From Chromatocurvus halotolerans (GTDB lineage: Bacteria; Pseudomonadota; Gammaproteobacteria; Pseudomonadales; Halieaceae), in the NCBI RefSeq assembly GCF_004340525.1, contig NZ_SLWX01000002.1:310001-374000 (forward strand): a stretch of DNA of 64,000 nucleotides, read 5' to 3'. Below the pieces are notes generated by a model. It did no database searches and was not told the DNA's origin. It worked only from the letters and a program-made list of their open reading frames with translations. This document shows, piece after piece, positions 1-9,214 of this stretch. Within the stretch, counting starts at the first letter, position 1, and every line of letters begins with the position of its first letter. A program made the position numbers and the translations under genes.

Positions 1-97
1 CAAGGTCCTGGCCGACAGTGGACTCAACATTATCGCAGCAACAAGCCTGACAGATGCCGCCCAGCAGGCGGTCAAGGCCGCCGGAGGAAACGCCTGA
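1..97 (+). CDS. sucC: Succinate-CoA ligase beta subunit, C-terminal end (partial)
   Basis: Only the last 31 codons lie in the window, in the frame beginning at base 2, ending with the TGA at 95-97. The tail ([10 protein letters not shown] followed by DAAQQAV) is the usual C-terminus of SucC, the ADP/GDP-forming beta subunit of succinyl-CoA synthetase of the TCA cycle. The stop overlaps the sucD start as ATGA, so the two subunits are translationally coupled. The rest of the gene lies upstream of the window. Confidence 0.9.
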   Translation, partial: KVLADSGLNIIAATSLTDAAQQAVKAAGGNA

Positions 98-969
98 TGA
101 GTATTCTGATTGACAAGGAAACCCGCGTCATCTGCCAGGGCTTTACCGGCTCCCAGGGCACCTTCCATTCCGAGCAGGCTATCGAGTACGGCACAAAGAT
201 GGTCGGTGGCGTCACGCCAGGCAAGGGCGGCCAGGAGCACCTGGGCCTGCCGGTCTTCAACACGGTGGCAGAGGCCGTTGAGTCGACCGGCGCCGAGGCC
301 TCGGTGATCTATGTGCCCGCGCCCTTCTGCAAGGATTCCATTCTTGAAGCTGCCAATTCGGGCATTCGCCTCGTGGTGTGCATCACCGAAGGCATCCCGA
401 CGCTCGACATGCTGGAGGCCAAGGTCAAGTGCGATGAACTGGGTGTTCGCCTGATCGGCCCGAATTGTCCCGGCGTTATCACGCCAGGTGAGTGCAAGAT
501 CGGCATCATGCCGGGACATATCCATCTGCCCGGCAAGGTTGGCATCGTATCGCGTTCCGGCACCCTCACCTATGAGGCGGTAAAGCAGACCACGGACGCC
601 GGCTTTGGTCAGTCAACCTGCGTCGGCATTGGTGGCGATCCGATCCCGGGATCCAGCTTCATTGATATCCTGGCGATGTTCGAGCAGGACCCCGGCACCG
701 AGGCGATTGTCATGATCGGTGAAATCGGCGGCACAGCGGAGGAGGAGGCGGCGGCCTACATCAAGGCAAACGTCAGCAAACCGGTGGTGTCGTATATTGC
801 CGGTGTCACCGCCCCCAAGGGCAAGCGGATGGGCCATGCGGGAGCCATTATCTCCGGCGGAAAGGGCACGGCCGATGAAAAGTTTGCGGCCCTGGAGGAC
901 GCCGGCGTGAAAACCGTACGTTCCCTGGCGGATATCGGCGCGGGGCTGGCGGACATCACCGGCTGGTGA
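97..969 (+). CDS. sucD: Succinate-CoA ligase alpha subunit
   Basis: This 290-residue protein is full length for SucD. It has the N-terminal CoA-binding Rossmann domain ([15 protein letters not shown]) and the GPNCPG motif near residue 125. The phosphorylated histidine sits in GHAGAI near residue 246. With SucC it interconverts succinyl-CoA and succinate with substrate-level phosphorylation in the TCA cycle. The ATG overlaps the sucC stop. A strong hairpin with a T-tract follows about 40 bases after the stop, so the sucCD transcript probably ends there. Confidence 0.97.
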   Translation: MSILIDKETRVICQGFTGSQGTFHSEQAIEYGTKMVGGVTPGKGGQEHLGLPVFNTVAEAVESTGAEASVIYVPAPFCKDSILEAANSGIRLVVCITEGIPTLDMLEAKVKCDELGVRLIGPNCPGVITPGECKIGIMPGHIHLPGKVGIVSRSGTLTYEAVKQTTDAGFGQSTCVGIGGDPIPGSSFIDILAMFEQDPGTEAIVMIGEIGGTAEEEAAAYIKANVSKPVVSYIAGVTAPKGKRMGHAGAIISGGKGTADEKFAALEDAGVKTVRSLADIGAGLADITGW

Positions 970-1007
970 TGCCGCGCGGGCCGCAGGGTCGGCGCGCACG
1001 GCCACAG

Positions 1008-1036
1008 AGCCCCGTCCCTGCGGTCGGGGCTTTTTT
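1008..1036 (+). terminator. Rho-independent terminator after sucD
   Basis: A 7-bp GC-rich stem (AGCCCCG pairing with CGGGGCT) closes a 10-base loop and runs directly into six T residues. It lies in the sucD-htpG gap, so it ends the sucCD transcript and separates it from htpG. Confidence 0.85.
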
Positions 1037-1196
1037 GTGTCTGCCGACGGTTACGGCGCGCAGTATCAGGCGGCGACCGACCTTTGGATCCTGGTCGCTA
1101 CCGGCCGCGTGGCGCGCGGCCCTTGAAATGTCCCTGCTGAGTCCCCACCTCTGGGTGCTGTAATGGCGTATTCGTACCACAGACAGCGAGGACAAC

Positions 1197-3122
1197 ATGA
1201 CCGCGGACGTGAAAAAGGAAACCCTGGGGTTTCAGACAGAAGCCAAGCAACTCCTGCACCTGATGATTCACTCCCTGTACAGCAACCGGGAGATCTTTCT
1301 GCGGGAGCTTATCTCCAACGCCTCTGATGCAATCGACAAGCTGCGCTTTGCCGCGCTTGCAGACGACAAGATCCTCGAGGGACAGAGCGACTACCAGATA
1401 CGCGTAGAGGTGGACAAGGAAGCCGCGACTGTCACGATCACCGATAACGGTATCGGTATGAACCGGGAAGAAGTGATCGATAATCTCGGTACCATTGCAA
1501 AATCCGGCACCGCCGCGTTTCTGGCATCGCTGACCGGCGACCAGAAAAAGGATTCACAGCTGATCGGACAGTTTGGCGTGGGATTCTATTCAGCGTTCAT
1601 CGTGGCAGAGCGCGTGGAAGTGCACACCCGCAAAGCCGGCGAGCCGAAGGAAGCCGGCGTTCTGTGGGAGTCTCAGGGGGAATCGGAGTTTTCCATTGGC
1701 GAACTGCCTCGGGACGAGCGCGGAACCAGCATTCGCCTGTTCCTCAAGTCTGACTGCACCGAATTTGCGGACGACTGGCGCGTACGCAGCGTTATCAAGA
1801 AGTATTCGGATCATATCTCGGTGCCGGTTCTGATGCTCAAGCAGGAAGCGCCGGGTGAGCACGACGAGTCCGATGACGAAGCGAAGCCGGAAGCCCCGAC
1901 CTGGGAGACGGTGAACGAGGCCACGGCCCTGTGGACCCGCAGCCGCTCGGACATCAGCGACGACGAATACAAGGCGTTTTATCAGCACGTGTCACACGAC
2001 TTCGATGAGCCGCTGACCTGGAGTCACAATCGTGTCGAGGGCAAGCTGGAGTACACCAGTCTGCTGTATGTGCCGGGCCGGGCGCCGTTTGATCTCTGGA
2101 ACCGTGATGCGTCAAAGGGCCTGAAGCTTTACGTTCAGCGAACCTTCATCATGGATGAGGCGGAGCAGTTCCTGCCGCTGTACCTGCGTTTCATTCGCGG
2201 CGTGGTGGATTCCAATGATCTGCCGCTTAACGTGTCGCGGGAAATCCTGCAGCAGCATCCCTCCGTGGACAGCATGCGCAGCGCCCTGACCAAACGTGCC
2301 CTGGATATGCTGGCGAAGCTCGCGAAATCTGACGCGGACAAGTACGCCACGTTCTGGCGGGAGTTTGGTCAGGTGCTGAAGGAAGGCCCGGCTGAGGATT
2401 TTGCCAACAAGGAGAAGATTGCCCGGCTTCTGCGTTTTGCCACAACGCACATGGACAGTGAAACGCAGGATCAGTCGCTCGATGACTATTTGGGCCGTCT
2501 TCAGGAAGGGCAGGACAAGATCTACTATGTGGTGGCCGAGAACTTCAACACGGCACGGCGCAGCCCCCATCTGGAGGTATTCCGCAAGCGTGGTATCGAG
2601 GTGCTTCTGCTGTCAGACCGTGTGGACGACTGGCTGATGAGCCATCTGCAGGAGTTCGAGGGCAAGAAGTTCCAGGATGTGGCGCGCGGCGAACTGGATA
2701 TGGAAGACGCCTCTGAGGAAGAAAAGGCAGAGCGTGAGAAGCTGCAGGAGGAAAGTCAGGCGCTGGTGGAGCGAATGAAGCAATCGCTTTCGGACGAGGT
2801 TGCTGATGTGAGGGCGACGGCGCGCCTGACAGATTCTCCTGCCTGCCTTGTGGTCGGCGAGTTCGATATGGGCGCCCAGATGCGACGCATCATGGAAGCC
2901 GCAGGCCAGCCGGTACCCGAGAGCAAGCCGACGCTGGAAATCAATCCGGGACATCCGCTGATCAGCCTGCTGGATCGGGAGCAGGACGAAGAGCGCTTTG
3001 CCGATCTGGCGCACGTTGTGTTCGAACAGGCGCTGCTCGCCGAGGGCGGGCAGTTGAAGGATCCTGCGGCCTATGTCGAGCGCCTCAACAAGCTGCTGCT
3101 GAAAATGTCCGCGGCGGGATAG
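1197..3122 (+). CDS. htpG: Molecular chaperone HtpG (Hsp90)
   Basis: This is a 641-residue bacterial Hsp90, the usual length for the family. The N-terminal GHKL ATPase domain shows [10 protein letters not shown] near residue 40, DNGIGM near residue 84 and the lid glycines [11 protein letters not shown] near residue 125. The middle domain (LNVSREILQ) and C-terminal dimerisation domain follow. It is a cytosolic ATP-dependent chaperone that remodels client proteins together with DnaK. The ATG follows a GAGG ribosome site. The sixA-like gene starts four bases after the stop, suggesting cotranscription. Confidence 0.97.
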   Translation: MTADVKKETLGFQTEAKQLLHLMIHSLYSNREIFLRELISNASDAIDKLRFAALADDKILEGQSDYQIRVEVDKEAATVTITDNGIGMNREEVIDNLGTIAKSGTAAFLASLTGDQKKDSQLIGQFGVGFYSAFIVAERVEVHTRKAGEPKEAGVLWESQGESEFSIGELPRDERGTSIRLFLKSDCTEFADDWRVRSVIKKYSDHISVPVLMLKQEAPGEHDESDDEAKPEAPTWETVNEATALWTRSRSDISDDEYKAFYQHVSHDFDEPLTWSHNRVEGKLEYTSLLYVPGRAPFDLWNRDASKGLKLYVQRTFIMDEAEQFLPLYLRFIRGVVDSNDLPLNVSREILQQHPSVDSMRSALTKRALDMLAKLAKSDADKYATFWREFGQVLKEGPAEDFANKEKIARLLRFATTHMDSETQDQSLDDYLGRLQEGQDKIYYVVAENFNTARRSPHLEVFRKRGIEVLLLSDRVDDWLMSHLQEFEGKKFQDVARGELDMEDASEEEKAEREKLQEESQALVERMKQSLSDEVADVRATARLTDSPACLVVGEFDMGAQMRRIMEAAGQPVPESKPTLEINPGHPLISLLDREQDEERFADLAHVVFEQALLAEGGQLKDPAAYVERLNKLLLKMSAAG

Positions 3123-3126
3123 GCGC

Positions 3127-3615
3127 TTGCTGCTCACGATATGGCGTCATGGTGAGGCCGGCCCAGGATCGCCAGACCAATCGCGCACCCTGACGGAACA
3201 GGGGACGCTGGATATAGAGCGTGGCGGCCCGGCATTTGTTGCCGGACTGCAGCGTGCCGGTCTGCCGCTTCCCTCGCTGGTGCTGTTCAGCCGCTGGCTG
3301 CGAACCACGCAGACAGCGGAAGGCCTTTGCCGCGCGTTGCCGGGCGTTGCCTCCGACAGGCTGGAGGCGCTGATCCCCGACAGCGACGCTGCCGGCGTCG
3401 ATGATGCGCTGGTTGATCATGCGGGTATGCAAGCGCATATCGTGCTGGTGTCCCATCAGCCACTGGTCACTGCGCTGATCGATCGCTGCCTGGGAACCCG
3501 GGGGGAGGTGCCGGCACTCGCACCCGGTGCCTACGCAGTGCTATCGACACCGCTGGTTGCACCCGGGTGTGCCACGCTGCTGTGGTGGTCGGCGCCACCG
3601 GACTATCAGGTTTGA
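3127..3615 (+). CDS. sixA: SixA-type phosphohistidine phosphatase
   Basis: This 162-residue histidine-phosphatase-superfamily protein carries the catalytic RHGE motif near residue 8 and a second histidine in VSHQPLV near residue 110. Its size and the LTEQG segment match SixA, which removes phosphate from histidine phosphocarrier proteins. The best start is the TTG at 3127, because no ATG or GTG precedes the RHGE motif in frame. It begins four bases after htpG and is probably in the same transcript. The family is clear; the exact substrate is inferred. Confidence 0.8.
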   Translation: MLLTIWRHGEAGPGSPDQSRTLTEQGTLDIERGGPAFVAGLQRAGLPLPSLVLFSRWLRTTQTAEGLCRALPGVASDRLEALIPDSDAAGVDDALVDHAGMQAHIVLVSHQPLVTALIDRCLGTRGEVPALAPGAYAVLSTPLVAPGCATLLWWSAPPDYQV

Positions 3616-3675
3616 ACAGGCGCCCGTTTGCGTCAAACTAACACCGCCGGATACCGGGTGTAACAGGAGTTCATA

Positions 3676-4242
3676 GTGCCGTTTGGTAGCGTTAAACATG
3701 CGATGGTTTGCCTCGCGACCGGGTTGTCGTTGATGGCAGGAGCAGGCGTGGCGCATTCCCAGGAAGATCCCCTGACCCTGTTTGAATGGATCGATACATC
3801 CCCCTATGCGGAGCGGGTCAATCAGGTTGATGAGCCGGTTCGTGCCCACCTGATCGGTCTTGGGCGTATCAAGAAGGTGCGCGGAGACTGGAGCCCAGAA
3901 AAAGTCGAGCGAGTCAATGGCAGGCTGGTGTCGTCAACCTGGCGGATTACGGATGGAGAGAGTTCTGCCGATATGTTCGACGAAGCCGTTGCTGGCATTG
4001 AGGCGCGGGATGATGCCCGCGCGCTGTTTGCCTGCAGCGGTCGCGCCTGTGGTGCCAGTGTGCAGTGGGCCAACATGGTGTTTGGCCAGCGCATTCTTTA
4101 CGGCACGGAAGCGTCGCAGCATTACAGCGTGTATGCGCTGGGGGCCGAGGGTGAGTCAGGCTATCGGGTTGCCGTGTATGCCGCTGCGCGAACGTCCAAG
4201 CGGCAGTATCTGCATACGGAGATTGTCATCCTCGAACCGTGA
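3676..4242 (+). CDS. DUF4892 domain-containing exported protein
   Basis: This 188-residue protein starts at a GTG with an AGGAG site six bases upstream. An N-terminal signal peptide ends near AGAGVAHS. The segment with FACSGRACGASVQWANMVFGQRILYG is the conserved part of DUF4892 proteins of pseudomonad-like bacteria, with two cysteines seven residues apart. No biochemical role is established that I know of; a periplasmic or outer-membrane location is inferred. It faces folE convergently. Confidence 0.75.
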   Translation: MPFGSVKHAMVCLATGLSLMAGAGVAHSQEDPLTLFEWIDTSPYAERVNQVDEPVRAHLIGLGRIKKVRGDWSPEKVERVNGRLVSSTWRITDGESSADMFDEAVAGIEARDDARALFACSGRACGASVQWANMVFGQRILYGTEASQHYSVYALGAEGESGYRVAVYAAARTSKRQYLHTEIVILEP

Positions 4243-4247
4243 CTCAC

Positions 4248-4265
4248 TGACCGGGAGCCCGGTCA
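4248..4265. terminator. Possible bidirectional hairpin between converging genes
   Basis: A perfect 8-bp inverted repeat (TGACCGGG / CCCGGTCA) with almost no loop sits between the DUF4892 gene and folE, overlapping the folE stop codon. There is no following T-tract, so termination is only suggested by its position between converging genes. Confidence 0.4.
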
Positions 4266-4811
4266 GACCCTCATCTGCAGCAGTGCCAGAAACTCGTCAC
4301 GGGTTTTCTGATCGTGGCGGAAGTTGCCCAGCATGGACGAGGTCTTCATGACCGAATTCTGCTTTTCGACGCCACGCATCATCATGCACATGTGTCGCGC
4401 CTCGATAATCACGCCCACGCCTGCGGCGTTGGTAACCGACATGAGGGTCTCTGCAATCTGTGTTGTCAGTGATTCCTGTATCTGCAGGCGGCGGGCAAAC
4501 ACGTCGACGATACGCGCGACTTTGGACAGGCCAATAACCTGTCCCGTGGGAATATAGGCGACGTGGCATTTTCCGATAAACGGCAGCAGGTGGTGCTCGC
4601 ACAGGGAATACAGCTCAATGTCCTGCACCAGAACCATCTCGCTGGACTCCGATGGAAACAGCGCGCCATTGACGACTTCGTCCACCGACTGCCGGTAGCC
4701 ATGAGTCAGGAACTCAAATGCCTTTGCTGCGCGCTCTGGTGTATCGGCGAGACCGGGCCGGGAGAGATCTTCCCCGACTGCCTTGATAATCCCTGCCCAG
4801 TGTTCCCGCAT
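4263..4811 (-). CDS. folE: GTP cyclohydrolase I
   Basis: This 182-residue type I GTP cyclohydrolase converts GTP to 7,8-dihydroneopterin triphosphate, the first step of tetrahydrofolate (and queuosine) synthesis. Zinc ligands are visible in [10 protein letters not shown] (Cys and His) and in RHMCMMMRG (Cys). [18 protein letters not shown] and the C-terminal SMLGNFR are typical of FolE. It is divergent from prmB with 43 bases between the starts, so their promoters overlap. queF, which acts on a downstream product of the same pathway, is at 12.8 kb. Confidence 0.95.
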   Translation of the reverse strand: MREHWAGIIKAVGEDLSRPGLADTPERAAKAFEFLTHGYRQSVDEVVNGALFPSESSEMVLVQDIELYSLCEHHLLPFIGKCHVAYIPTGQVIGLSKVARIVDVFARRLQIQESLTTQIAETLMSVTNAAGVGVIIEARHMCMMMRGVEKQNSVMKTSSMLGNFRHDQKTRDEFLALLQMRV

Positions 4812-4854
4812 AAAAAAATCTCCCGAAGACCCGTGAGCAAAATGATACCATGAT

Positions 4855-5805
4855 GTGATGAATCATGACCTGCAACAACGGTTTGAATTGGACGGGGCGG
4901 CGTGTGTGATCGATGCCATAAGGACCTGTGCTGGCGCCCTCGATTCTGCCAGTGTTTGCTGTGGTCATGGCACTGACAATACTTGGGACGAATCCGTTCA
5001 GCTGGTCCTCCATGCCCTGGGCCTGCCCCCCGATTCACCCGCGAGTATCGGTGGACAGACGCTCACTCCCGCTGATCGCCGACGTATTGGCGGCCTGCTG
5101 CAGCGGCGGATTGATGAACGGATACCCTTGCCCTATCTTACCGGGGAGGCCTGGTTTGCAGGACTGCGGTTCACCTGTGATCATCGTGCCCTGGTGCCTC
5201 GCTCGCCAATCGCGGAGCTGGTGCTGTCGGGCTTCCAGCCCTGGTACGCCGGCAGCGAGCCCACATCGATACTCGACCTGTGTTGCGGTGGCGGCGCGAT
5301 CGGGATCGCCAGTGCCGTCTGTTTTCCAGAGGCCCGCGTGGTGCTCAGTGATATTGATGCAGACGCCCTGGCGCTGGCCGCGGAGAACGTGCGCCAGCAT
5401 GAAGTGGCTGACAGAGTGCAATGTGTCCAGGGTAATCTTTTCGCGGGTCTGTCGGGCGAGCGCTTCGATATCATTCTCTGTAATCCGCCCTACGTCGATG
5501 CCGACGATCTTGCGGCGATGCCCCCGGAATATCGTCGGGAGCCTCCGATCGGGCTCGGTGCGGGGGACGACGGGCTGGACCTGGCGCGGCAGGTTCTCGA
5601 CGCCGCGGCTGCGCATCTGAATCCCGACGGGCTGCTGCTGCTGGAAGTCGGTAACAGCTGGCTTGCACTTGAGGCCGCGTTTCCGCACGTGGCGTTCACC
5701 TGGGTGGAGCTCGAGTCGGGTGGCCACGGCGTACTGGCGATGCAGGCGCAGGAGCTGCGACAGTCAGCGCCATTGCTCGCGTATACTGGCCCAGAGGCTA
5801 GTTAA
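4855..5805 (+). CDS. prmB: Ribosomal protein L3 glutamine methyltransferase
   Basis: This 316-residue class I methyltransferase has the motif-I segment [13 protein letters not shown] near residue 145 and the catalytic NPPY tetrad in [13 protein letters not shown] near residue 205. This is the pattern of N5-glutamine methyltransferases. Its length and its position directly before aroC match PrmB, which methylates a glutamine of ribosomal protein L3. PrmC/HemK is the alternative, but the prmB-aroC arrangement is the common gammaproteobacterial one. Either the GTG at 4855 or the ATG at 4858 is the start. Confidence 0.9.
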   Translation: MMNHDLQQRFELDGAACVIDAIRTCAGALDSASVCCGHGTDNTWDESVQLVLHALGLPPDSPASIGGQTLTPADRRRIGGLLQRRIDERIPLPYLTGEAWFAGLRFTCDHRALVPRSPIAELVLSGFQPWYAGSEPTSILDLCCGGGAIGIASAVCFPEARVVLSDIDADALALAAENVRQHEVADRVQCVQGNLFAGLSGERFDIILCNPPYVDADDLAAMPPEYRREPPIGLGAGDDGLDLARQVLDAAAAHLNPDGLLLLEVGNSWLALEAAFPHVAFTWVELESGGHGVLAMQAQELRQSAPLLAYTGPEAS

Positions 5806-5817
5806 TAGAGGCACTGC

Positions 5818-6930
5818 ATGTCTGGAAATACCTTTGGCAAGCTGTTTAGCGTTACCACCTTCGGGGAGAGCCATGGTCCCGCCCTGGGCTGCGTCGTGGA
5901 TGGCTGTCCTCCCGGCATGGCGCTGGACAGTTCCGACCTGCAGTCTGACCTCGACCGGCGCAAGCCCGGAACGTCGCGTTTCACCACCCAGCGACGGGAA
6001 CAGGATGAGGTTCGCATTCTGTCAGGGGTGTTTGACGGCCGGACCACGGGCACTCCGATTGGCCTGCTGATCGAAAACACCGATCAGCGCTCGAAAGACT
6101 ACTCGGATATCCGCGATACCTTCCGGCCGGCACATGCGGACTATACCTATCAGCAGAAGTACGGGTTTCGCGACTATCGTGGCGGTGGTCGTTCATCGGC
6201 GCGGGAAACGGCGATGCGTGTTGCCGCGGGAGCCATTGCGAAGAAGTATCTTGCGGAGCACTGCGGCATTCGCGTGCGCGGCTATCTGAAGCAGCTCGGC
6301 CCCATTGTTGCAAAGAGACTCGACTGGGACAGCGTGGAGGGCAACCCGTTTTTCTGTCCCGACCCGGATCGGGTGGCGGATATGGAGGCCTACATGGCGG
6401 CGCTCAACAAGCGCGGCGATTCTGTTGGCGCGCGCATCAATGTCGTGGCGACCGGCATGATGCCCGGCCTCGGCGAGCCGGTATTCGACCGCCTGGATGC
6501 TGATATTGCCGCCGCCATGATGAGCATCAACGCGGTCAAGGGTGTGGAAATAGGAGCTGGATTTGCCAGCGTCGAACAGCAGGGCAGCGAGCACCGGGAT
6601 GAAATGACGCCGCAGGGCTTTCTCAGCAATCATGCCGGCGGCGTCCTGGGCGGCATCTCCAGTGGCCAGGATATTCTGGTCAGCCTCGCGCTCAAGCCCA
6701 CATCGAGTATCCGACTGCCGGGCGCCAGTGTCGATACCGCTGGCAATCCCATCGAGGTGGTCACGCGAGGCCGCCACGATCCCTGTGTCGGGATTCGGGC
6801 GACACCCATTGCAGAGGCCATGCTGGCACTGGTCCTGATTGACCACCTGATGCGCCATCGGGCACAGAATGCGGGTGTCGACTCGAAAACCCCTGTGTTG
6901 CCTGCCTCACCGGCGGGGAGTTCGACCTGA
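5818..6930 (+). CDS. aroC: Chorismate synthase
   Basis: This 370-residue AroC begins with the conserved [19 protein letters not shown]. Two more signature regions are present: the RSSARETA segment, and the later [15 protein letters not shown]. It converts 5-enolpyruvylshikimate 3-phosphate to chorismate using reduced FMN, the last shared step of aromatic amino acid synthesis. It follows prmB by 12 bases. Its stop overlaps the start of the next small gene as ATGA. Confidence 0.97.
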   Translation: MSGNTFGKLFSVTTFGESHGPALGCVVDGCPPGMALDSSDLQSDLDRRKPGTSRFTTQRREQDEVRILSGVFDGRTTGTPIGLLIENTDQRSKDYSDIRDTFRPAHADYTYQQKYGFRDYRGGGRSSARETAMRVAAGAIAKKYLAEHCGIRVRGYLKQLGPIVAKRLDWDSVEGNPFFCPDPDRVADMEAYMAALNKRGDSVGARINVVATGMMPGLGEPVFDRLDADIAAAMMSINAVKGVEIGAGFASVEQQGSEHRDEMTPQGFLSNHAGGVLGGISSGQDILVSLALKPTSSIRLPGASVDTAGNPIEVVTRGRHDPCVGIRATPIAEAMLALVLIDHLMRHRAQNAGVDSKTPVLPASPAGSST

Positions 6931-7166
6931 TGCTTTTCCGTCGCAAGCGGCGCAGCCATGGGCGTACCGTGTTTCTCGGTCTCTGCGCCATGGGCATATT
7001 GCTGTGGGCCTCGGTGTACCGTTTCAACGTACCGGCGGACGTGCTGAAGGAGTACTTTCTCGCAACGCTGGCCGCGATGGGCCTCGTCGTGCTGCTGGCC
7101 GCTCTCTGTGCGTTGCTCTTCCTGGGTATCCGGCAGCTCCTGCGTCGACGGCGCGAACAGGATTGA
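6930..7166 (+). CDS. Small two-helix membrane protein
   Basis: This 78-residue protein has two hydrophobic stretches (about residues 12-28 and 40-65) and basic ends (RRKRRSHGR at the start, RRRREQD at the end), so it is probably an inner-membrane hairpin protein. It overlaps the aroC stop by ATGA, which argues that it is a real, coupled gene. I do not recognise a named family. Confidence 0.6.
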   Translation: MLFRRKRRSHGRTVFLGLCAMGILLWASVYRFNVPADVLKEYFLATLAAMGLVVLLAALCALLFLGIRQLLRRRREQD

Positions 7167-7377
7167 GTACCACCATCACAGGCGGTGTACGGTGGGGTAG
7201 ACAGTGTCCCGCGCTGTCATACGGCATCCGTATGGACCTCGTGCCGGCGGCGGCCCGGAACGATCATTCGGGACGAAAGTCGAACGTCTGCAGGAATTGC
7301 AGTGCTGCCGCTCCACATTGAACGCGCAAGAACGTATATTCAGGCGTGGAATTCATCAACTTCACAAGGTGTCCGTT

Positions 7378-8178
7378 ATGTTGAAAACAGGTTTGATTGC
7401 CCTATCACTTGCGCTGGCCGTGCCCGCGCAGGCCGCACTCGACTGGGATGCCGCCTTGAGCGGAGAGCATCGCAGCGAGAAAAACGCCGCGCGTGACGAG
7501 TATCGGCATCCCCGTGAAACCCTCGAGTTTTTCGGGCTGCGTGAAGGCATGACCGTAGTGGAGCTTTCACCGGGCGGTGGCTGGTACACCGAGGTGCTCG
7601 CGCCGCTGATGGCGGACAACGGGCGCTATTATGCGGCTCACGGCAGCGTCAACGGGGGGGCCTACGCGCGTCGCTCGCTGGGTTCCTACCTGGTCAAGCT
7701 GGGCGAGGATGACGATACCTACGGTCGCGTCATGGTATCGGAACTCAGCCCGCCCAACGCCATGGCAATAGCCCCCGAGGGTAGCGCAGACCTGGTTCTG
7801 GCATTTCGCAATATCCACACCTGGATGCGTGCCGGCGTGCTCGACGAGGTTCTGGAAAGCGTCTTTGCGGCACTCAAGCCCGGCGGCGTGTTTGGCGTCG
7901 TCCAGCACCGGGGTCCCGAGGGCAACAGTATTGACGACATGAAGAACACCGCCTATGTTACTGAAGATTATGTGATTTCTGCAGTCGAGGCGGCCGGGTT
8001 CACCCTTGCCGATCGCTCCGAAGTCAACGCGAATCCAAAGGATACAGCGGACTACGAAAACGGCGTATGGACACTGCCACCATCACTGACCCTGGGTGAC
8101 GAAGACCGTGAGCGTTATCTGGCGATCGGTGAAAGTGATCGTATGACCCTGAAGTTCACCAAGCCTGCGGCGGAGTAG
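7378..8178 (+). CDS. Exported class I SAM-dependent methyltransferase-like protein
   Basis: The ATG at 7378 gives 266 residues with a clean signal peptide (LIALSLALAVPAQA, cleavage near residue 19). The frame is open further upstream, but that part has no family character. The mature part has a methyltransferase motif I (VVELSPGGGWYTE) and a later LKPGGVFGVVQH strand, and ends with DRMTLKFTKP. Proteins of this type are widespread, but their substrate is unknown to me. A periplasmic location is odd for a SAM enzyme. A broken paralogue lies at 39508-40264. Confidence 0.75.
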   Translation: MLKTGLIALSLALAVPAQAALDWDAALSGEHRSEKNAARDEYRHPRETLEFFGLREGMTVVELSPGGGWYTEVLAPLMADNGRYYAAHGSVNGGAYARRSLGSYLVKLGEDDDTYGRVMVSELSPPNAMAIAPEGSADLVLAFRNIHTWMRAGVLDEVLESVFAALKPGGVFGVVQHRGPEGNSIDDMKNTAYVTEDYVISAVEAAGFTLADRSEVNANPKDTADYENGVWTLPPSLTLGDEDRERYLAIGESDRMTLKFTKPAAE

Positions 8179-8430
8179 TTGTTGGCCGACTTTGTGCGCG
8201 TGCCCCCGGAGCGTCTCCCGCCGGAGACGCTGACGGCATTGCTGGAAGAGTATGCGAGCCGCGACGGCACCGACTACGGGCACTACGATATCAGCCTGGA
8301 GGAGAAGCGTGACCAACTGCTGTCACGTCTCTCCGCCGGCGATCTACAGCTACTCTACGACGTGGACAGCGAGCATTGGGATCTGGTGCACAGGGACCGC
8401 GCCCGTGAATTGCTGGCAGACGACAAATGA
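8179..8430 (+). CDS. UPF0270 (YheU-like) family protein
   Basis: This 83-residue acidic protein has the UPF0270 pattern: PETLTALLEEYASRDGTDYG followed by LEEKRDQLLSRL. It starts one base after the methyltransferase stop at one of two adjacent TTG codons; no ATG fits. It overlaps the next gene by four bases. No function has been established for the family. Its place in a tight row with tusA-like, epmC and pdxB suggests one operon. Confidence 0.8.
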   Translation: MLADFVRVPPERLPPETLTALLEEYASRDGTDYGHYDISLEEKRDQLLSRLSAGDLQLLYDVDSEHWDLVHRDRARELLADDK

Positions 8431-8681
8431 ACCGACCCCTGCAAGAAACCCACGACCACCTGCTGGATGCTACCGGTCTACTGTGTCCCGAACCCGTGAT
8501 GCTGATGCACAATCGCATGCGGGATTTGTCGGTGGACGATATTCTTCTGGTGCTGGCCACGGATCCGTCTACCCGGCGCGATATTCCGGATTTCTGCCGC
8601 TTTCTCGGTCACGAACTGCTGGACGAGGAAGAAGTTGATGGCACCTATCGCTATCGGGTGCGCAAGCAAGGAAACGCGTGA
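8427..8681 (+). CDS. TusA/SirA-like sulfurtransferase
   Basis: This 84-residue protein has the LDATGLLCPEPVM motif of the TusA family, with the sulfur-carrying cysteine in CPEP near residue 20, and the later DPSTRRDIPDFC segment. TusA passes persulfide sulfur to the TusBCD relay for 2-thiouridine in tRNA and to other acceptors. It overlaps both neighbours by four bases (ATGA-type), so it is cotranslated with the YheU-like and epmC genes. Paralogues with other sulfur-transfer roles exist, so the name tusA is probable, not certain. Confidence 0.8.
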   Translation: MNRPLQETHDHLLDATGLLCPEPVMLMHNRMRDLSVDDILLVLATDPSTRRDIPDFCRFLGHELLDEEEVDGTYRYRVRKQGNA

Positions 8682-9214
8682 ACGCCGCCCGGCTGGAATT
8701 CCTGTTCGATAACGTATTTGCCACCACCTGCAATACGGTTCTGCGCGGTGGTGCGAAGGAGCCACTGTATGAGCCTGCGTGCGCCGATGCTCCCGCGCAG
8801 ATCAACTACCGCGACGACTTCGTCTCCAGCGCTCTGCATGAAGTCGCGCACTGGTGCATTGCCGGCGCGGCCCGACGCAGGCAGGTGGACTACGGCTACT
8901 GGTACTCGCCGGACGGACGCTCTCGTCAGGAACAGTGGGACTTTGAGCGTGTGGAGGCCCGGCCACAGGCACTTGAGTGGGTATTTTCCCAGTGCTGCGG
9001 TGTTCCGTTTGCCCTCAGCCTGGATAATCTCTCCGGTGACGTTGACCCGGCGGACCGGCTGCGCTTTGCCGGTGAGGTCGTACGCCAGGCCGAGACCTTT
9101 CTCGCCGTCGGCCTGCCGCCGCGCGCGGACCGTTTCTGTGCCGCAGTGCGAAAAGACATCGGGCAAACTGAACCACGGGAAAGCATGGCGTTCAGCTTGC
9201 AGCGTATTCTGTGA
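8678..9214 (+). CDS. epmC: Elongation factor P hydroxylase
   Basis: This 178-residue protein matches EpmC (YfcM), which hydroxylates the beta-lysylated lysine of elongation factor P. It has an HExxH-type site in SSALHEVAHWCIAG near residue 55, then the YGYWYSPDGR and QWDFERVEARPQA segments typical of the family. The start is a GTG overlapping the preceding gene. epmA and epmB are not in the window. Confidence 0.88.
   Translation: MNAARLEFLFDNVFATTCNTVLRGGAKEPLYEPACADAPAQINYRDDFVSSALHEVAHWCIAGAARRRQVDYGYWYSPDGRSRQEQWDFERVEARPQALEWVFSQCCGVPFALSLDNLSGDVDPADRLRFAGEVVRQAETFLAVGLPPRADRFCAAVRKDIGQTEPRESMAFSLQRIL

Noticed and set aside
3658-3680. TGTAAC before the DUF4892 gene
   Set aside because: No ATCC block follows at 17 bases, and the element would overlap the start codon.
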